A stretch of 64,000 nucleotides of DNA from Dacryopinax spathularia (Eukaryota > Basidiomycota > Dacrymycetes > Dacrymycetales > Dacrymycetaceae), in assembly GCA_037974965.1 (NCBI GenBank), contig JBBPFI010000002.1, positions 620,001-684,000 on the forward strand, given 5' to 3'. Each line of letters opens with the position of its first letter. Position 1 is the stretch's first letter. Shown here one piece after another: positions 50,027 to 60,791 of this stretch. The notes under the pieces are model-generated. The model made no database searches. It was given only the letters and a program-made list of their open reading frames with translations, and was not told the DNA's origin. The position numbers and the translations under genes are program-made.

Positions 50027-51591
50027 ATGAAGTCCACCAAACGAATCGCCATCATCGGCGGCGGCGCAGCAGGGCTAGCAGTGCTCAAAGTCCTGCTCGA
50101 GCTGCCCCAAGTGAGGGATAAGACCTGGCACGTCGTATGCTACGAGGCGAGGGACGATATCGGCGGTGTATGGTGCGTCCCGCTAAGTCGTCTGCTTGCG
50201 GCTTACCTCCACCCGCCAGGAAGGAGAGTGCTCATTAGACTTGTTTTTGTAATGTTTGTAGGCTGCCAGCGCCGCCGGTTGATGACCCGCCCTTGACGCC
50301 GTTGTACGACTCGCTGACGACCAACCTCCCCCATCCGATAATGGCTTTCCAGACCCTGCTCTTCCCTTCCTCCACCCCGCTCTTCCCGCCCGCGAAGACG
50401 GTGCTCGCCTACCTCCGATCATACGCGACGACGTTCGGCCTACAGCCGTTCGTGAGGCTCGGGAGGAGAGTCGAGCACTTACGGTGGGATAAGGAGGAAC
50501 GCTCCTGGGAGCTGCAGGTTAGCGGAGGTGGAGGTGTGGGGGAGGCGCATGGGAGGAAACACTACGACGCTGTCGTGCTCTGTAATGGGCACTATTCGCT
50601 CCCACGATACCCGTCCACACCCGGCGTCGAGCGCTGGCTCAAGGCTGGTAAGCTCACGCACTCGGCGTGGTACCGTAATCCCACTCCTTGGAAAGGCAAG
50701 ACCGTGCTCGTCATGGGCGGCGGACCGAGCGGGACAGACGTCTGTGCGGAAGTCGCGGCGGTAGCCGTCAAAGTCTACCACTCTGTCAAGGGCTTCCGAA
50801 GAGAAGAAGTGGGCAACGTCAGCCGCCGACCGCGCGTACGCGAGTTCCTGCCGGACGGGACAGTGACGTTCGAGGACGGCAGCGAGGCGTCCGACATAGA
50901 CGCCGTCATCGCCGCAACGGGGTATCAGTACTCGTACCCTTTCCTCGAACCGCCATTGCTCTCGCCCACCCCGGAGCCCGTGGGCGAGCCGCCGCACCCA
51001 CCACCACACGTCGCGAACGACACGAACCACGTCTACCCGCTCGCACGCCATCTCTGGCCGCTGCAGCAAGACTTCCCCCCGCATACACTCGCCTTCGTCG
51101 GCCTGCCCGCACGGGTCATCCCTTTCCCCATCTTCGAAGCACAAGCACGATGCATCGCACGGGTCCTCGCGCACCCCGCACACCTGCACATCCCGCACGA
51201 GCTTGCGCTCGTACATAAGAGGGACGAAGAGCTCGCCCAGCAGAACGCGGGCAACCCTTTGGAGGTGGCAAAAGCGTGGCACAGGCTGCCGGACGACGAA
51301 CAGTTCGCCTACCGGACGGAACTCCTGGCCTTTGCGGGGGTGAAGGATGGGGAATGGGCTGTGCAGCCGTGGGAACACGAGATATATGCGCTGAAGGGGG
51401 AGATCCGCAGGGAGTGGAGGGAGATTGAGGCGCGTGGGGAGGCGAAGAAGTGGGTTGAGGGCGTGGGGGAAGGAGGGCTGGAGGAGTGGGTCGAGCTGAT
51501 GCGGAAGGTCGCCCGAGAGGCGAAGAAACATCATCCGATGCCTGGGAACGGCTTAGAAGAAGAGAAAGTCCCGGATCCGGGAAGGGTATAA
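50027..51591 (+). CDS. FAD-dependent monooxygenase, FMO-like
   Basis: Exons 50027-50172 and 50262-51591; 491 aa. The N-terminal FAD-binding Rossmann motif IAIIGGGAAGLAVLKVLLE is followed by the YEARDDIGGVW substrate-proximal motif, the FMO-type sequence KAGKLTHSAWYRNP (a variant of FxGxxxHxxxY), the NADPH-binding VLVMGGGPSGTDVCAEV and the C-terminal VIAATGYQYSYPFL. Class B flavin monooxygenases of this kind oxidise soft nucleophiles such as thiols or amines; the substrate here is unknown. No signal peptide or membrane anchor is seen. The intron is 89 nt. Codons are strongly G/C-ending, as in the neighbouring VMA4 and tricalbin genes. Intron removal restores GGVW/LPAPPV. Confidence 0.9.
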
Positions 51592-52356
51592 CACACAACG
51601 AATAGAAATAGAACGGTAGATCTGTCAGAATATAATAGAACGGCGCAGCCTTGGCCGCATACACACGATCAAAAAGGTCTGAAGGGAGCATATACGAGCC
51701 CCAAACCGCATATATGCAGCTTAGGACGCGCATACACGCAGCTCAGAAGAAGGACTTCTATATGAACCGCGCTCCTCTGACAGAGCGCAGTCCATGACGA
51801 GGTCCTAAAGACGGATACATGCGGTCTAGCTATTGAGGGACGAGCTGGAGGATGCATACACCCGGTCTAACCACCACGCAGGTAATTAAAACAGGATATA
51901 TGCGTCATCCAGCGCATCCATCAGCAGCCAGCCCGCATATACCCATCCTTATCCCACATACATACACCCCAAAGGGAGCGTACGCATGGCGAGGCAAGAA
52001 GAGAGCAGAAGAGGGGGGAAGAAGAGGCCAAAAAAAGGGGCCAAGGGACTGAAAATGCGGGGTTGGGACGTAATTTATGTAAGTGTGGCGCTCGACGTCA
52101 TACGCTGGTAATCCCTTACTCGGTCGAGACTTTGTCCTCTCACGCATCGGCACATGCATTTGGGTGGGTCTGGGATCAGCATGAGGATGGGCTGTCTTAT
52201 AATAACGTTGGGCGATGCGCGGTATGGGGTCGCACTCTTCTGCATACCACCACGAGACACTCCCATCACAACGCACTCTCATACCATTTGCATAACTCAC
52301 TCGGATTTGATCGAAAGAACTTGGGTTCAGTTGGTTGAAGGAGAGACACGACGGAC
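51592..52356. other. Intergenic with scattered GCATAYA motifs
   Basis: This 765 bp interval contains no gene I can support. From about 51655 to 51960 short related motifs (GCATACA, GCATATA, ATACATGCGG, ATATATGCG) recur roughly every 25-45 bp, sometimes with GGTCT nearby. The remainder should contain the tricalbin promoter. Confidence 0.5.
51655..51960. repeat. Degenerate GCATAYA repeat cluster
   Basis: At least eight occurrences of GCATA(C/T)A or its complement-like ATATGCG/ACATGCGG appear here, for instance CCGCATACAC, GAGCATATACG, CCGCATATATGC, GCGCATACACG and GATGCATACACC. Spacing is irregular, so it is not a clean tandem array. Confidence 0.4.
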
Positions 52357-55300
52357 ATGTCAGACGAACGGAGGCTGCCTGGACGGCCGTATGGGGTGTT
52401 CAACCCCGTTCCAAAAGTCGCCTATCTCTTCCAAGTACGCCCTCCTCCTCACTTTCTATCCTCACTCCTCGCGTCCCTGCCCAGTCCTTAACAATGCCAA
52501 CAGAACATCGTCGACCCCCGCGCCGCCACCAAAAAGAAAGCCCAAAAGACATCAGGGGAAAAGGCAGAACAGAAACGCCAGACCCTCGAGACTCGCAGGC
52601 TTGTGAGCGATATGAGGAGGGGGAAGGAGATGGAGGTGCATGATCCTGTCACGAAGGGACAGGTGACAATCAAGAATGCGGACGAGGACGTCGAGGAGCA
52701 GATGGATAGGAATCGGACTGGCGGGGAGAATGTGTTGAATATGGAGTTTCCGCCGCCGGGTGCGCTCAGCTCCGTTATGTTGAATGTTGGGTGGACTGAT
52801 GCATTCGGTAGACTGGAAAGAATATGCGAGGGTATCGCAGGATATTTCCACCAGCGCACTGTTCTTCACAGCAGCGGCCTATATCCTCTTCCCCATCCTC
52901 CTCTCCTTCCTTCCACTTCCCTATCTCTCCTCCGACTCACCTCTCTACCGCCCGATCCAACTCCTTCTCTCCCTCCTCCCTCCAACTGCAGTAGCCTACA
53001 CGCTGCTCTTCCGCGCCCGCCGGCTCATGGCTATGGAGGTCGACCAGCGAAGATGGCAGTCCGAGCGCGAGCGGGGCGAGCGCGCAGGGCAGGATAAAGA
53101 TGGAGACGGAGTCGTCGGCGCTGACGAACGGGTAAAGGAGAGTGCCGAATGGCTCAACGCTGCTCTGGCACAAATCATCCCTATCCTCAATCCTGACATG
53201 TATGTCTCCCTTCCTCACGTCCCGCCTGTCTGACTGCTGGACTTGCATGCTGATAAGGAGTACAGATTCTCGTACCTGATCGACATGCTCGAAGATGTGA
53301 TGCAAAGCTCCGTACCCGGTATCGTCAGGAGCGTCCGCATCTCGGATGTCGGGCTGGGCAGCACGCCGCTCCGGATCGTAAGTATTCGGTCGTTGCCCGA
53401 TGCTGAGGGGTCAGAGGAGAACGAGACGGAGGACGAGAAGGGAACGCATATCGTACGTCATCCACCTTCCCCATTGCTAGAGGAGTGTACTGAGTGAAGG
53501 TGCAGAATATTGAATTCTCGTTCGCCTACCGCGCGGCGCCGAGTAGCAGCGACGTGCAGTCCAAAGCGCGTAACGCCCAGTACGCTCCTCCCTCTCCATC
53601 ATCTTCCTCTCCGCTCCGTCGGAAGCTGACCACACCACAGCCTTCTCGTCGAGTTCTTCCTCGGCCTCAAAGGACTCGCCGGTGCCGCCCTCCCCGTCTG
53701 GGTCGAGATCCGTGGTGCGGTCGGCACGGGCCGCGCCCGCCTGCAGCTGGACGGCAACCCCCCTTTCGTCAAGAACTGCACTGTCACGTTGCTGGGCTTG
53801 CCGCAGATCGACATTGCCGCCACGCCCATGAGCCAGAAGTTTGCGAACGTTATGAACCTGCCTGTTATCTCCACTTTCGTACGTCTTCTTCTTCTTCCTC
53901 TCGTCCTCTAGGAGAGATGGATTGATATGGGTGGGCAGATCGAGAATAGCATCAACACCGCCGCGGCGGAGTATGTCGCCCCCAAGCACCTCGTGCTCAA
54001 CCTCAAGCAGCTGCTCTCGGGGGACGACATCAAGAAGGACACGATGGCCGTCGGCGTCGTCATCATCCATATCCACCGTGCACGGAACATCAAGCCCTCC
54101 GACGGGAACGGCAAGTCCGGTACGCCTTGCGTCTTTGCTCATCTGCTGATTCTAGCTTTCTGGGCCGAACGTGCTCACGAACAGCCCCAGACCCCTACGT
54201 AACCGTCAACTACTCGCGCCTTGCCAAGCCCCTCTTCAGCACGCGCATCATAAGAGGCGAACTCAACCCCGTCTTCCAAGAGACCGCTTACATCCCGATC
54301 GACGTCAGCCTCGTCAAGATAAGGGAAGCGATCCAGCTGCAGCTGTGGGACTCGGATCGGTCGAGTGCGGATGATGTCCTTGGACGGGTGGAGGTTGATA
54401 TTGTTGAGCTTATTAGGAACAGGGGGAAGGCGAGCAGGAGGAGGATGGCCCTGGAGGGGACGGATAAAGGGGATCGGATGCCTGGCGAGGTGCGTCTTCT
54501 CCTCCCATTCACTATCTCTCCTCTGCCAAGTTGCGAGGAAATGCTAATTGGGATCGGGACTAGCTCGAATTCACCATCGGCTTCTACGGCAAAGTCCCCC
54601 CGAACTCCTCGCTCAAAACGGACGGCACGGACCCCGGTATCCCCAACGACCTCAAACAAAAGCCCGAATTCAAAGAAGCGCGCGCGGTCGCCCTCTCCGA
54701 CCTAGAAGCAGCGGTGCTCGTCACCCCGCCCGACCCGGCATTCCCGAGCGGGCTGCTGAGCATCCAGATCCACGAGGTTGCGGACTTGGGGATTAACGCG
54801 ACTGCTGGGTCGTTGAAGGGCGGGAAGAAGGCGGGTCAGCAGGGCGTCGAGCCGGATGTGGAGACTGAGGAGGAGGGGAAGCATTTGCCGTCGTCGTATT
54901 GTAACATGTGCGTCTCCCCTCCTGAGAACTTCCCGGACGATAAGCTGATGTGTGCTGGGTTGACAGACTGATCAACGACCGCCGCGTGTACAAAACGCGC
55001 GTCAAGCCGCTCGCCGGAATCGCAAACTTCAATGCTGGTGAGATACGCCGTGCTCCCGGACCGACGCTCACCGCGGAATGGCTGATCCCCCCTCGAGGTA
55101 CGGAAAAGTTTATCAGCAACTGGCGAACCAGCACCGTCACGGTCGTCGTGCGCGATTCGAGGAACAGGGAGAACGATCCCATTATTGGGTTGGTTTTCCT
55201 CAAGGTGCGTCCCTTACTAGATTAAGAGTCGGAGAAGTGACGCTGATTCGTTTTGGCAGCTGTCCGATATCTTCGTCAACGCCTCCGAAGTGACGCGTGT

Positions 55301-56366
55301 ATACCCGCTCGAGCGCGGTATCGGTTACGGAAATATGAGGCTGTCTCTCCTTTTCAGGTGCGTGCACTTCACAATGCTTCCTCCAGTCTGTGGTTGACGG
55401 TCCTCCAGACCGGTCGAGGCCAAGCTACCTATGAACCTGCTCGGGTTTGATATCGGCACTCTCCACCTCAAGAGCCTCAAGGTCGTCCAAGCCGACCCGA
55501 AAGTGGCCGACGACCTCGCGTCCTGTAGACTCACTATCGGCACTCCTTCCAGCTCGCACAAGCTCCCGAACAGCCTGGCCGAGGAAGAAGACGACTCGAT
55601 CGAATGGGAGCCTGATCAGCCTCTCCTTCTTCCGCTGGAAAGGCGTTATTCGGAAGCAATGGTCGTCAAATTCAAGTCTCGCGGCCTGCCGTCCAAGCTG
55701 CCAACTTCGACGAAAGGCACAGCGGTGCTCTGGCTTCGCGACTTGATTGATAATGACGAGACGCCCGTCCGAGTCGGGATCTGGGACTCGCACAACTACG
55801 AGCGGATAGAGCAGAACTATATTTCTGCCGACGGCCTTACCGAGACAGACAGCCTAGCGAACGACGGCGACGAGGAAGGTCGTGTCAGGATCGGAACGCT
55901 CGAGCTCAACGTCGTCTTTGTACCTGGCTTGACCGAAGAGCATGCCAAGGCGCGCAGTAGCGGCGATCCTCGAGCCAGAGAAGAGCAGGAAGCCCTCGAG
56001 CGTATGGATTCTGGTGGACTGCGCGACGGAATGGACTATGAGCCGATCCCGGACCTCGTGTCTATCAAGTCGAGCGAGGACAACACCTCGGTCTACCCCG
56101 AGGATACAGAGTCCATTGGGCGACAGAACGACGCCCCCGACACAGACGAGGAAAAAGAAGAAGACGACAACAAGAGCCTGTTGGGCAAACTCAAGGACTG
56201 GCGTGCTTCGCAGCACAGCCTACACGCACAGCATCGCGGTATCATGCAGAAGAAGCCTGCCCGCACGGCCAAATGGATCAAGGATACCATCAAACAGGAA
56301 GGACATAACGTCAAGCAGCGGTTCCGAATGACGGAGCCTCACGCAAATGTCGAGACGGAGGCTTGA
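52357..56366 (+). CDS. Tricalbin (extended synaptotagmin-like ER-plasma membrane tether)
   Basis: Exons 52357-52434, 52504-52759, 52812-53199, 53266-53452, 53500-53579, 53641-53878, 53939-54119, 54191-54489, 54564-54907, 54967-55204, 55260-55357, 55409-56366; about 1100 aa. Order seen: cytosolic N terminus MSDERRLPGRPYGVF; hydrophobic hairpin (ALFFTAAAYILFPILLSFL and LLSLLPPTAVAYTLLF); SMP lipid-transfer domain (WLNAALAQIIPILNP, VEIRGAVGTGRARLQL, INTAAAEYVAPKHLVLNL); then C2 domains (VIIHIHRARNIKPSDGNGKS/DPYVTVNYSR; LLSIQIHEVADLG; NDPIIGLVFLKLSDIFVNAS). Tricalbins tether cortical ER to plasma membrane and move lipids. The join at 53500 versus 53506 is uncertain by two codons. A 60-nt in-frame segment 55038-55097 may be an additional intron with a GAG end, because relatives read NAGTE-F there. 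Confidence 0.9.
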
Positions 56367-56676
56367 TCGCACGCACGCAATCACGAAACACAGACAACGG
56401 ATCGATACCCGCCCATCGACGAATACCTCTATGCATCTTCACTTCATCCTCATACGCGTCTATGGACCAAGGGCTCGTTTCTCGCAGATTAAGCATATCA
56501 TTCATCTTCGAGCAATGTATCGCATAGCTAATGGTAACATATTCATTTCAAGACTATTTGGCTCACAGATTTATGGGTTCAGGGGCAAACGAGTGTGTTG
56601 ACGGATGAGAGGCGCTTCAGGGCAGATACAACACTGGGACTACTTGAAAGAGTGTGGTCAAGAGTCAGTTGACTCG
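56367..56676. other. Tricalbin 3' region
   Basis: About 310 bp downstream of tricalbin. Up to roughly 56560 the sequence has a diverged copy at about 58400-58605 (CATCTTCACTTCATCCTCAT versus CATCTCAACTTCACCCTCAT and onwards), so the duplication includes the 3' UTR. Confidence 0.6.
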
Positions 56677-57681
56677 TTACAAGCATAGAAGCGTCTCAGG
56701 GCAGTAGACACGGGAGGCGACATAGGCAACGGCATAGCAGATCCAATCGAAGAAGCCTGCAGGCTGCCGAGCACTGTTCCCGTGCTCAACGCGGTCGTAT
56801 GGGCTGTCTTCCGGATCGCTACTGGCAGTAGGCGAGTATGCAGGGGAGGCATCCAAGCAGGGCAAATTCCACCGTCTCCTGCCATGAGAAGTGGAGCTTG
56901 AGCGGTTCCTGCTGCTGCGAGGGGCAGGTCGCTCGGCGAGATACTGCTTGTGCAGACTGCGCCAGTCCACCCCGATGTCCGGCTCAGGGAGAGGAGGCAC
57001 GGGCAGCGTGGTTCGTGGAATGAGCGGCTGCAAGCGCTTGGGCCGCTCGCGTTGGTACGGAGGAGGAAGAGAGACCGAGCCGCTAGGGACGGCTCGCGGC
57101 TCGATGCTCCTGTCGTACACAGGAGGAGCCATGTCGGTATGGTTGGGACCGACTGTGCGCTTCGGGAGCTCCTGTGCCGTCTTCATCCAGGGAAATTCTG
57201 GCAAAGGTGGAACCTTTCGTTGGGGGACTGAAGCGCTTGCGTTCGCACTGGTTTGCAGTGCGGCGCTGTTCCCTTCACTGACCTGGAGGGGGTCGGTGTT
57301 GCTGAGCTGCAAGGACTCAGTGCTTCCGACCCGCGAGTCGTCAACACGCAAGCGGTCGACAGTCCTGACCTGCAGGGGCTCAGCAGTTGTAAGTGCGTTG
57401 AAATCGTGAGATCCACTGCTTGCGGGTGACCTCTCAGCAGGCTGGCAGCCCGCAGTGTTGGCGGGGGATTGGCCACCGACATTGCCAGCCTTGAGGCTAG
57501 AGAGTGACTTGAACTCGTCCTGTTCTTCTGAAAAGGTTCGAGAAGGAGCAGCAAGTCCACTGTCCGGGGTATTGCTACGCCTACGGTCCTGGTGGGCAAC
57601 TGCGGTGGTGGTTGTGAAGATGGTGGCAGTCGTTGTGTTGGTAGGGCTGGGCGTAGTATCGGGGGTGGTGGGGTTGGTCAT
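56677..57681 (-). CDS. Proline/serine-rich protein of unknown function
   Basis: A single open frame of 334 aa from ATG at 57681. I recognise no domain. The N terminus is Thr-rich (MTNPTTPDTTPSPTNTTTA), the middle has repeated short blocks around TTAEPLQV, ESLQLSNTDPLQV, and the second half is Pro-rich (PPYQRERPKRLQPL, LPVPPLPEPDIGVDW). It ends in a short hydrophobic Cys-containing tail, AGFFDWICYAVAYVASRVYC. Such a tail could insert in a membrane or be acylated, but that is guesswork. Upstream, 57707-57900 on the same strand is open and could supply an extra exon (FDPRRSSETIPHLARG) joined through an acceptor near 57726, but no ATG begins it. The gene lies between tricalbin and its degraded partial copy. 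Confidence 0.55.
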   Translation of the reverse strand: MTNPTTPDTTPSPTNTTTATIFTTTTAVAHQDRRRSNTPDSGLAAPSRTFSEEQDEFKSLSSLKAGNVGGQSPANTAGCQPAERSPASSGSHDFNALTTAEPLQVRTVDRLRVDDSRVGSTESLQLSNTDPLQVSEGNSAALQTSANASASVPQRKVPPLPEFPWMKTAQELPKRTVGPNHTDMAPPVYDRSIEPRAVPSGSVSLPPPYQRERPKRLQPLIPRTTLPVPPLPEPDIGVDWRSLHKQYLAERPAPRSSRNRSSSTSHGRRRWNLPCLDASPAYSPTASSDPEDSPYDRVEHGNSARQPAGFFDWICYAVAYVASRVYCPETLLCL

Positions 57682-58002
57682 GGTGTTGGTGTTGTTGTGG
57701 TCGGTGACTAGGCGACGAGGGACATCGTTGATCTCTGTGGAGAGATCAGCGCAGTCGTCAGACCGTGGCGGGCGGTACTCACCTGCAGCCCTCGCTCCTC
57801 CTCCGCGACATATTTCCTCCGATAGCCCCTCTGTGGAGGCGCAATCCCTCGAGCCAAGTGAGGTATTGTCTCGGATGACCGCCTGGGATCAAATTTCGTC
57901 ACAAATGCCCGCTGCGTCTAGAATGATCGCCGCTCAAGCTGTATGTCCCGGCATATGCCGGTCATCTTGTACTTAATACCTTGGTTTTGATTCAACAGCA
58001 AT
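57682..58002. other. Interval between orphan gene and tricalbin relic
   Basis: About 320 bp. It holds the promoter and possibly a 5' exon of the minus-strand orphan gene. The left end of the tricalbin-like homology begins abruptly at about 58003. Confidence 0.4.
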
Positions 58003-58605
58003 GTCTTGGATTCGCGCAACTTCGAGCGCATCGAGCAGAACTACATTTCCGCAGACGGTTTGACCGAAACCGGCAGTCTGGTGAACCACGGCGACGAAGA
58101 AGGACGCGTGCGGATCGGAACGCTTGAGCTCAACGTCGTCTTCGTACCCGGGTCGACTGAGAAGCATGCCAAGGCGCGCGACAGCGGAGATCCTCGACCC
58201 AGAGAAGAGCAGGAGGCGCTTGAGCGTATGGATTAGGCTGGTGGCTTGCGCGACGGAATGGACTATGAGCCCATCCCGGACCTCCTTTCTATCAAGTCGA
58301 GTTGGACAATACCTCCGTCTACCATCAAGCAGGAAGGACATAACGTCAAGCAGCGGTTCCGGATGACGGAGCCTCACGCGAATGTCGAGACGGAGGCTTG
58401 ATCGCACGAACAAAATTATGGAACGCTAACACACGAAAGGGACCGATACCGGCCCATGAAAGAATACCTGTATGCATCTCAACTTCACCCTCATACATAC
58501 GCATCTGTGGACCAAGGACAGGTTTCTTGCAAACTCAAGTATAGCATTCATCTGCTGACAATGTATAGCATAGCTCATGGTAAAATATTCATCTCAAAAC
58601 TAGGC
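58003..58605 (+). pseudogene. Degraded partial copy of the tricalbin 3' end
   Basis: The stretch matches tricalbin from about 55781 to 56560, coding end plus 3' UTR. It starts at NFERIEQNYISADGLTE and runs to the terminal FRMTEPHANVETEA and stop (58399-58401). Damage: an in-frame TAG at 58234-58236 where tricalbin has MDSGG; a 1-bp loss in the KSSED region; and a 191-bp deletion equivalent to tricalbin 56098-56288, bounded by the shared bases TACC. The 1+191 losses together restore frame. There is no upstream part of the gene, so it cannot make a tricalbin. Most base differences in the aligned coding part are at third codon positions (for example TAT/TAC, TCT/TCC, GCC/GCA), implying it diverged while still under protein-level selection. 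Confidence 0.85.
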
Positions 58606-58715
58606 CGGTATGCGGAGGAGCTCGTTGCTGTGTCTGGTGGTCGTAGCTGTGACTGCCCAGATAAGGACGGCACTGCTGGGCAGGAGAAGATATGACCACT
58701 GGCACCCCAGCCATA

Positions 58716-59132
58716 TCATCGACCGAATTCTCCCACCGGCTTAGCCGGTCTCACAGGCACCTGGTCCGCACGGCCTATAGGACGCGCAGGCGGGGTTGCC
58801 TTCCCGCCTTTCTTCCCGTCTTTCTTCCCTTCCTTCTTTGCTTGCGAGTTGTCGGCTGACGCTTTGATCAGCGCAGGTTTGAGCTGGTTACCCCCACGTA
58901 CTTTCCCGTGGAGGTCGAGCGGAAGACTGGGAAAACTGTCAATTTCGTTAATTTCCCCCAACTTGAAAAGAGGAAGACCACAGGCGTACTCAGGAGCTGG
59001 GTCATCCAACTTGCGTCCAAACACCTCGCCATCCGTATGACGACGCTTGGGTCTAGAAATCCTGGTCAGCATGAGCTGGCGAAATGAAGTTAAAATTACT
59101 CACGGCTTCCTCCCGTCGTTGCGGTCGCCCAT
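58716..59132 (-). CDS. Small lysine-rich protein, unknown function
   Basis: Exons (descending) 59132-59104 and 59052-58716; 121 aa. Starts MGDRNDGRKPPKRRHTDGEV, has a central non-repetitive part (LDDPAPEYACGLPLFKLGEI, NEIDSFPSLPLDLHGKVRGG) and a lysine-rich tail (KKEGKKDGKKGGKATPPA) ending VGEFGR. The 51-nt intron is GT-AG and joins a split Pro codon. No family is recognised; the basic tail would suit a nucleic-acid-binding or nucleolar protein, but this is only inference. It lies 110 bp from the tricalbin relic on the other strand. Confidence 0.6.
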
Positions 59133-59539
59133 GTCTACAATTGGAGACAGCGCTGTAAGAGGTTGGATGGCTACTCTGCGACCCACAACGTACGCCTCGA
59201 GCCTATATACCTCCCCGAGGCCATGAGCGGATTTACCCAGCCTCGAAGGCGCTACACGTGAAAAAGCGCGCGCTTGTCGCTGAAGTAGACGCGTGCGCAG
59301 CCGAAGATCCGCGCGCCGCACTCTGGACCTGACGTGATTGATGGGGGACCTCCAACGCTGCGGGAACCTCTCACACCTGCAGGTGACTTCATAGATGGTT
59401 CGCCGCCAGCACAGGGAGGAAACGGCGGTATACCGTCCAGCACCACATTCATAAGGAAGCACTCGAATATACACCTGATCTGTCAGGAGCACCCTACTGT
59501 ACAACAGTCACCACCAGAAACGTCAGACAACCCGTAGGC
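59133..59539. other. Intergenic
   Basis: About 400 bp. The ORFs on both strands lack family features. Promoter of the lysine-rich protein gene is expected at the left end. Confidence 0.4.
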
Positions 59540-59884
59540 TCATTGGGCCGGCTTGGGCTTGGGCTGCGGCTTGGGCTGCGGCTTTGGTGCGGGCGCGGGC
59601 TTGCCATTGCCACTCTGCTTTGGGCCAATTGCCCCGAGACCACGATCGCTAAACCCTCTCATTCTCTCTCCCCCAGTGTCGTCCTGTGTAGACACAGGTC
59701 TGGAAGTTTGTCAGGTCAGCATCTGACTCTGAAGCGGCATACTGGCCTGGAAGTTGGGGTCTCATGAGGGAGCAGGTAGCTATCGGCGGTATACGCGCGC
59801 GCCGGCCTGACGTGTGTTAGCATCACTTCCTTGACGGAGGAGGGAGAACAAGTACAAGGATCTCTGGCCGGTAGGTTGACCCAT
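59540..59884 (-). CDS. Possible small basic protein with KPQPKP tail (tentative)
   Basis: Two open pieces on the minus strand look like parts of one small gene. The first starts at ATG 59884 (MGQPTGQRSLYLFSLLRQGS). The second ends at 59540 and reads RPVSTQDDTGGERMRGFSD, GLGAIGPKQSGNGKPAPAPK and a repeated KPQPKPQPKPKP tail. Splice signals exist between them (a GT after residue 32; CTTCCAG acceptors near 59703 and 59757) but I could not find a single in-frame solution. The repeated Lys-Pro-Gln-Pro tail corresponds to a GGCTTGGGCT repeat in the DNA. Existence of the gene is plausible, its exact structure is not established. Confidence 0.35.
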
Positions 59885-60791
59885 CGTTGTAGGTCGACAA
59901 AGTACGGTTAAGGTCGAAAGGGATCCGGCCTGATGCTGCCTCTTGAGCAACGGTAGAGGGGACGGGGAATGGGTATATATATCCAATATACGACAGTCGG
60001 CCGGATTTACCGGCGCTTACAAAATCCCCGCATGGTTATTTACGGTTTTGGAGAGTGCTCTTGAAGGCTGCGCGCCAATTCTGCCAGCAAGGCTTTGCTC
60101 CACCCGGCTGGCTCCTATCTCCCGTGCGCCGAGTTGTCACGGTCAATACGTAACCTTTGAAGGTGCCGTCCCTAAAACGGGCTTTCGCACAAGTACATCA
60201 CCAAAGCGCCTTACTAAAGCAGGGATGTACCGCCTTTATTGGGAGGTGAAACCCCAGCATCAGCCCAAGTGAGTACTTACGTCTATGGCCTGAAGGGATA
60301 CATCCGTAAAACACAGCTTACTACAAGTACAACCGAGAACTACATACATCAGTAAAAACCCGGAAGTGCTATACAGCGAAAAAGTGGCTATGCACCACCC
60401 ATAGCACCCATAGCATAAGTCCCATTTACATAGGGTCCCAAAAAGGAGGAAGGGGTCTACGATAGCAGACCCTTTGCTATGGAAGCAGAGCGCGTCTACC
60501 ATAGCACCCCATAGCACGCCATAGGTCACAGGGCTCACCCGGCGACGGCGCGTTGGGTCTCAATCCCGCTCCAAAGGCGGGAGCGGCACCAATTGATTGC
60601 GAGAGTGCGCCTCAACGCTGCCCCCAAATCCTGTCCTGGCTAATTCTCAGCGGGCGGCTGCTCCGCTCTTCAGCCCGTCGGCTGGCGACATGCTTGACTG
60701 AAGGAGCAATCAATCTCTACCGTTTCAACCTCTGTCTCCCACCAAGCGGCCGACCCCCCACCCCTCAACACCCACGTCCTTTTCGATTGCC
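59885..60791. other. 0.9 kb intergenic with CCATAGC repeats
   Basis: No gene is supported. It holds the promoter of the DUF6532-type gene near its right end and a cluster of CCATAGC motifs at 60395-60525, listed separately. Confidence 0.5.
60395..60525. repeat. Cluster of CCATAGC motifs
   Basis: Within 130 bp the heptamer CCATAGC occurs at least four times in direct orientation (CCCATAGCACCCATAGCATA; ACCATAGCACCCCATAGCAC), once inverted (TTGCTATGG), with near matches CGATAGCA and CCATAGG. Direct copies come in two closely spaced pairs flanking the inverted copy. Confidence 0.6.

Noticed and set aside
50479-51534. 351-codon minus-strand ORF
   Set aside because: It is antisense to the FMO-like exon; length results from GC-rich codons lacking stops in the opposite frame.
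59543-59767. Plus-strand Gly/Leu/Arg-rich ORF over the GGCTTGGGCT repeat
   Set aside because: The repeat makes more sense as a Lys-Pro-Gln-Pro tail on the minus strand.
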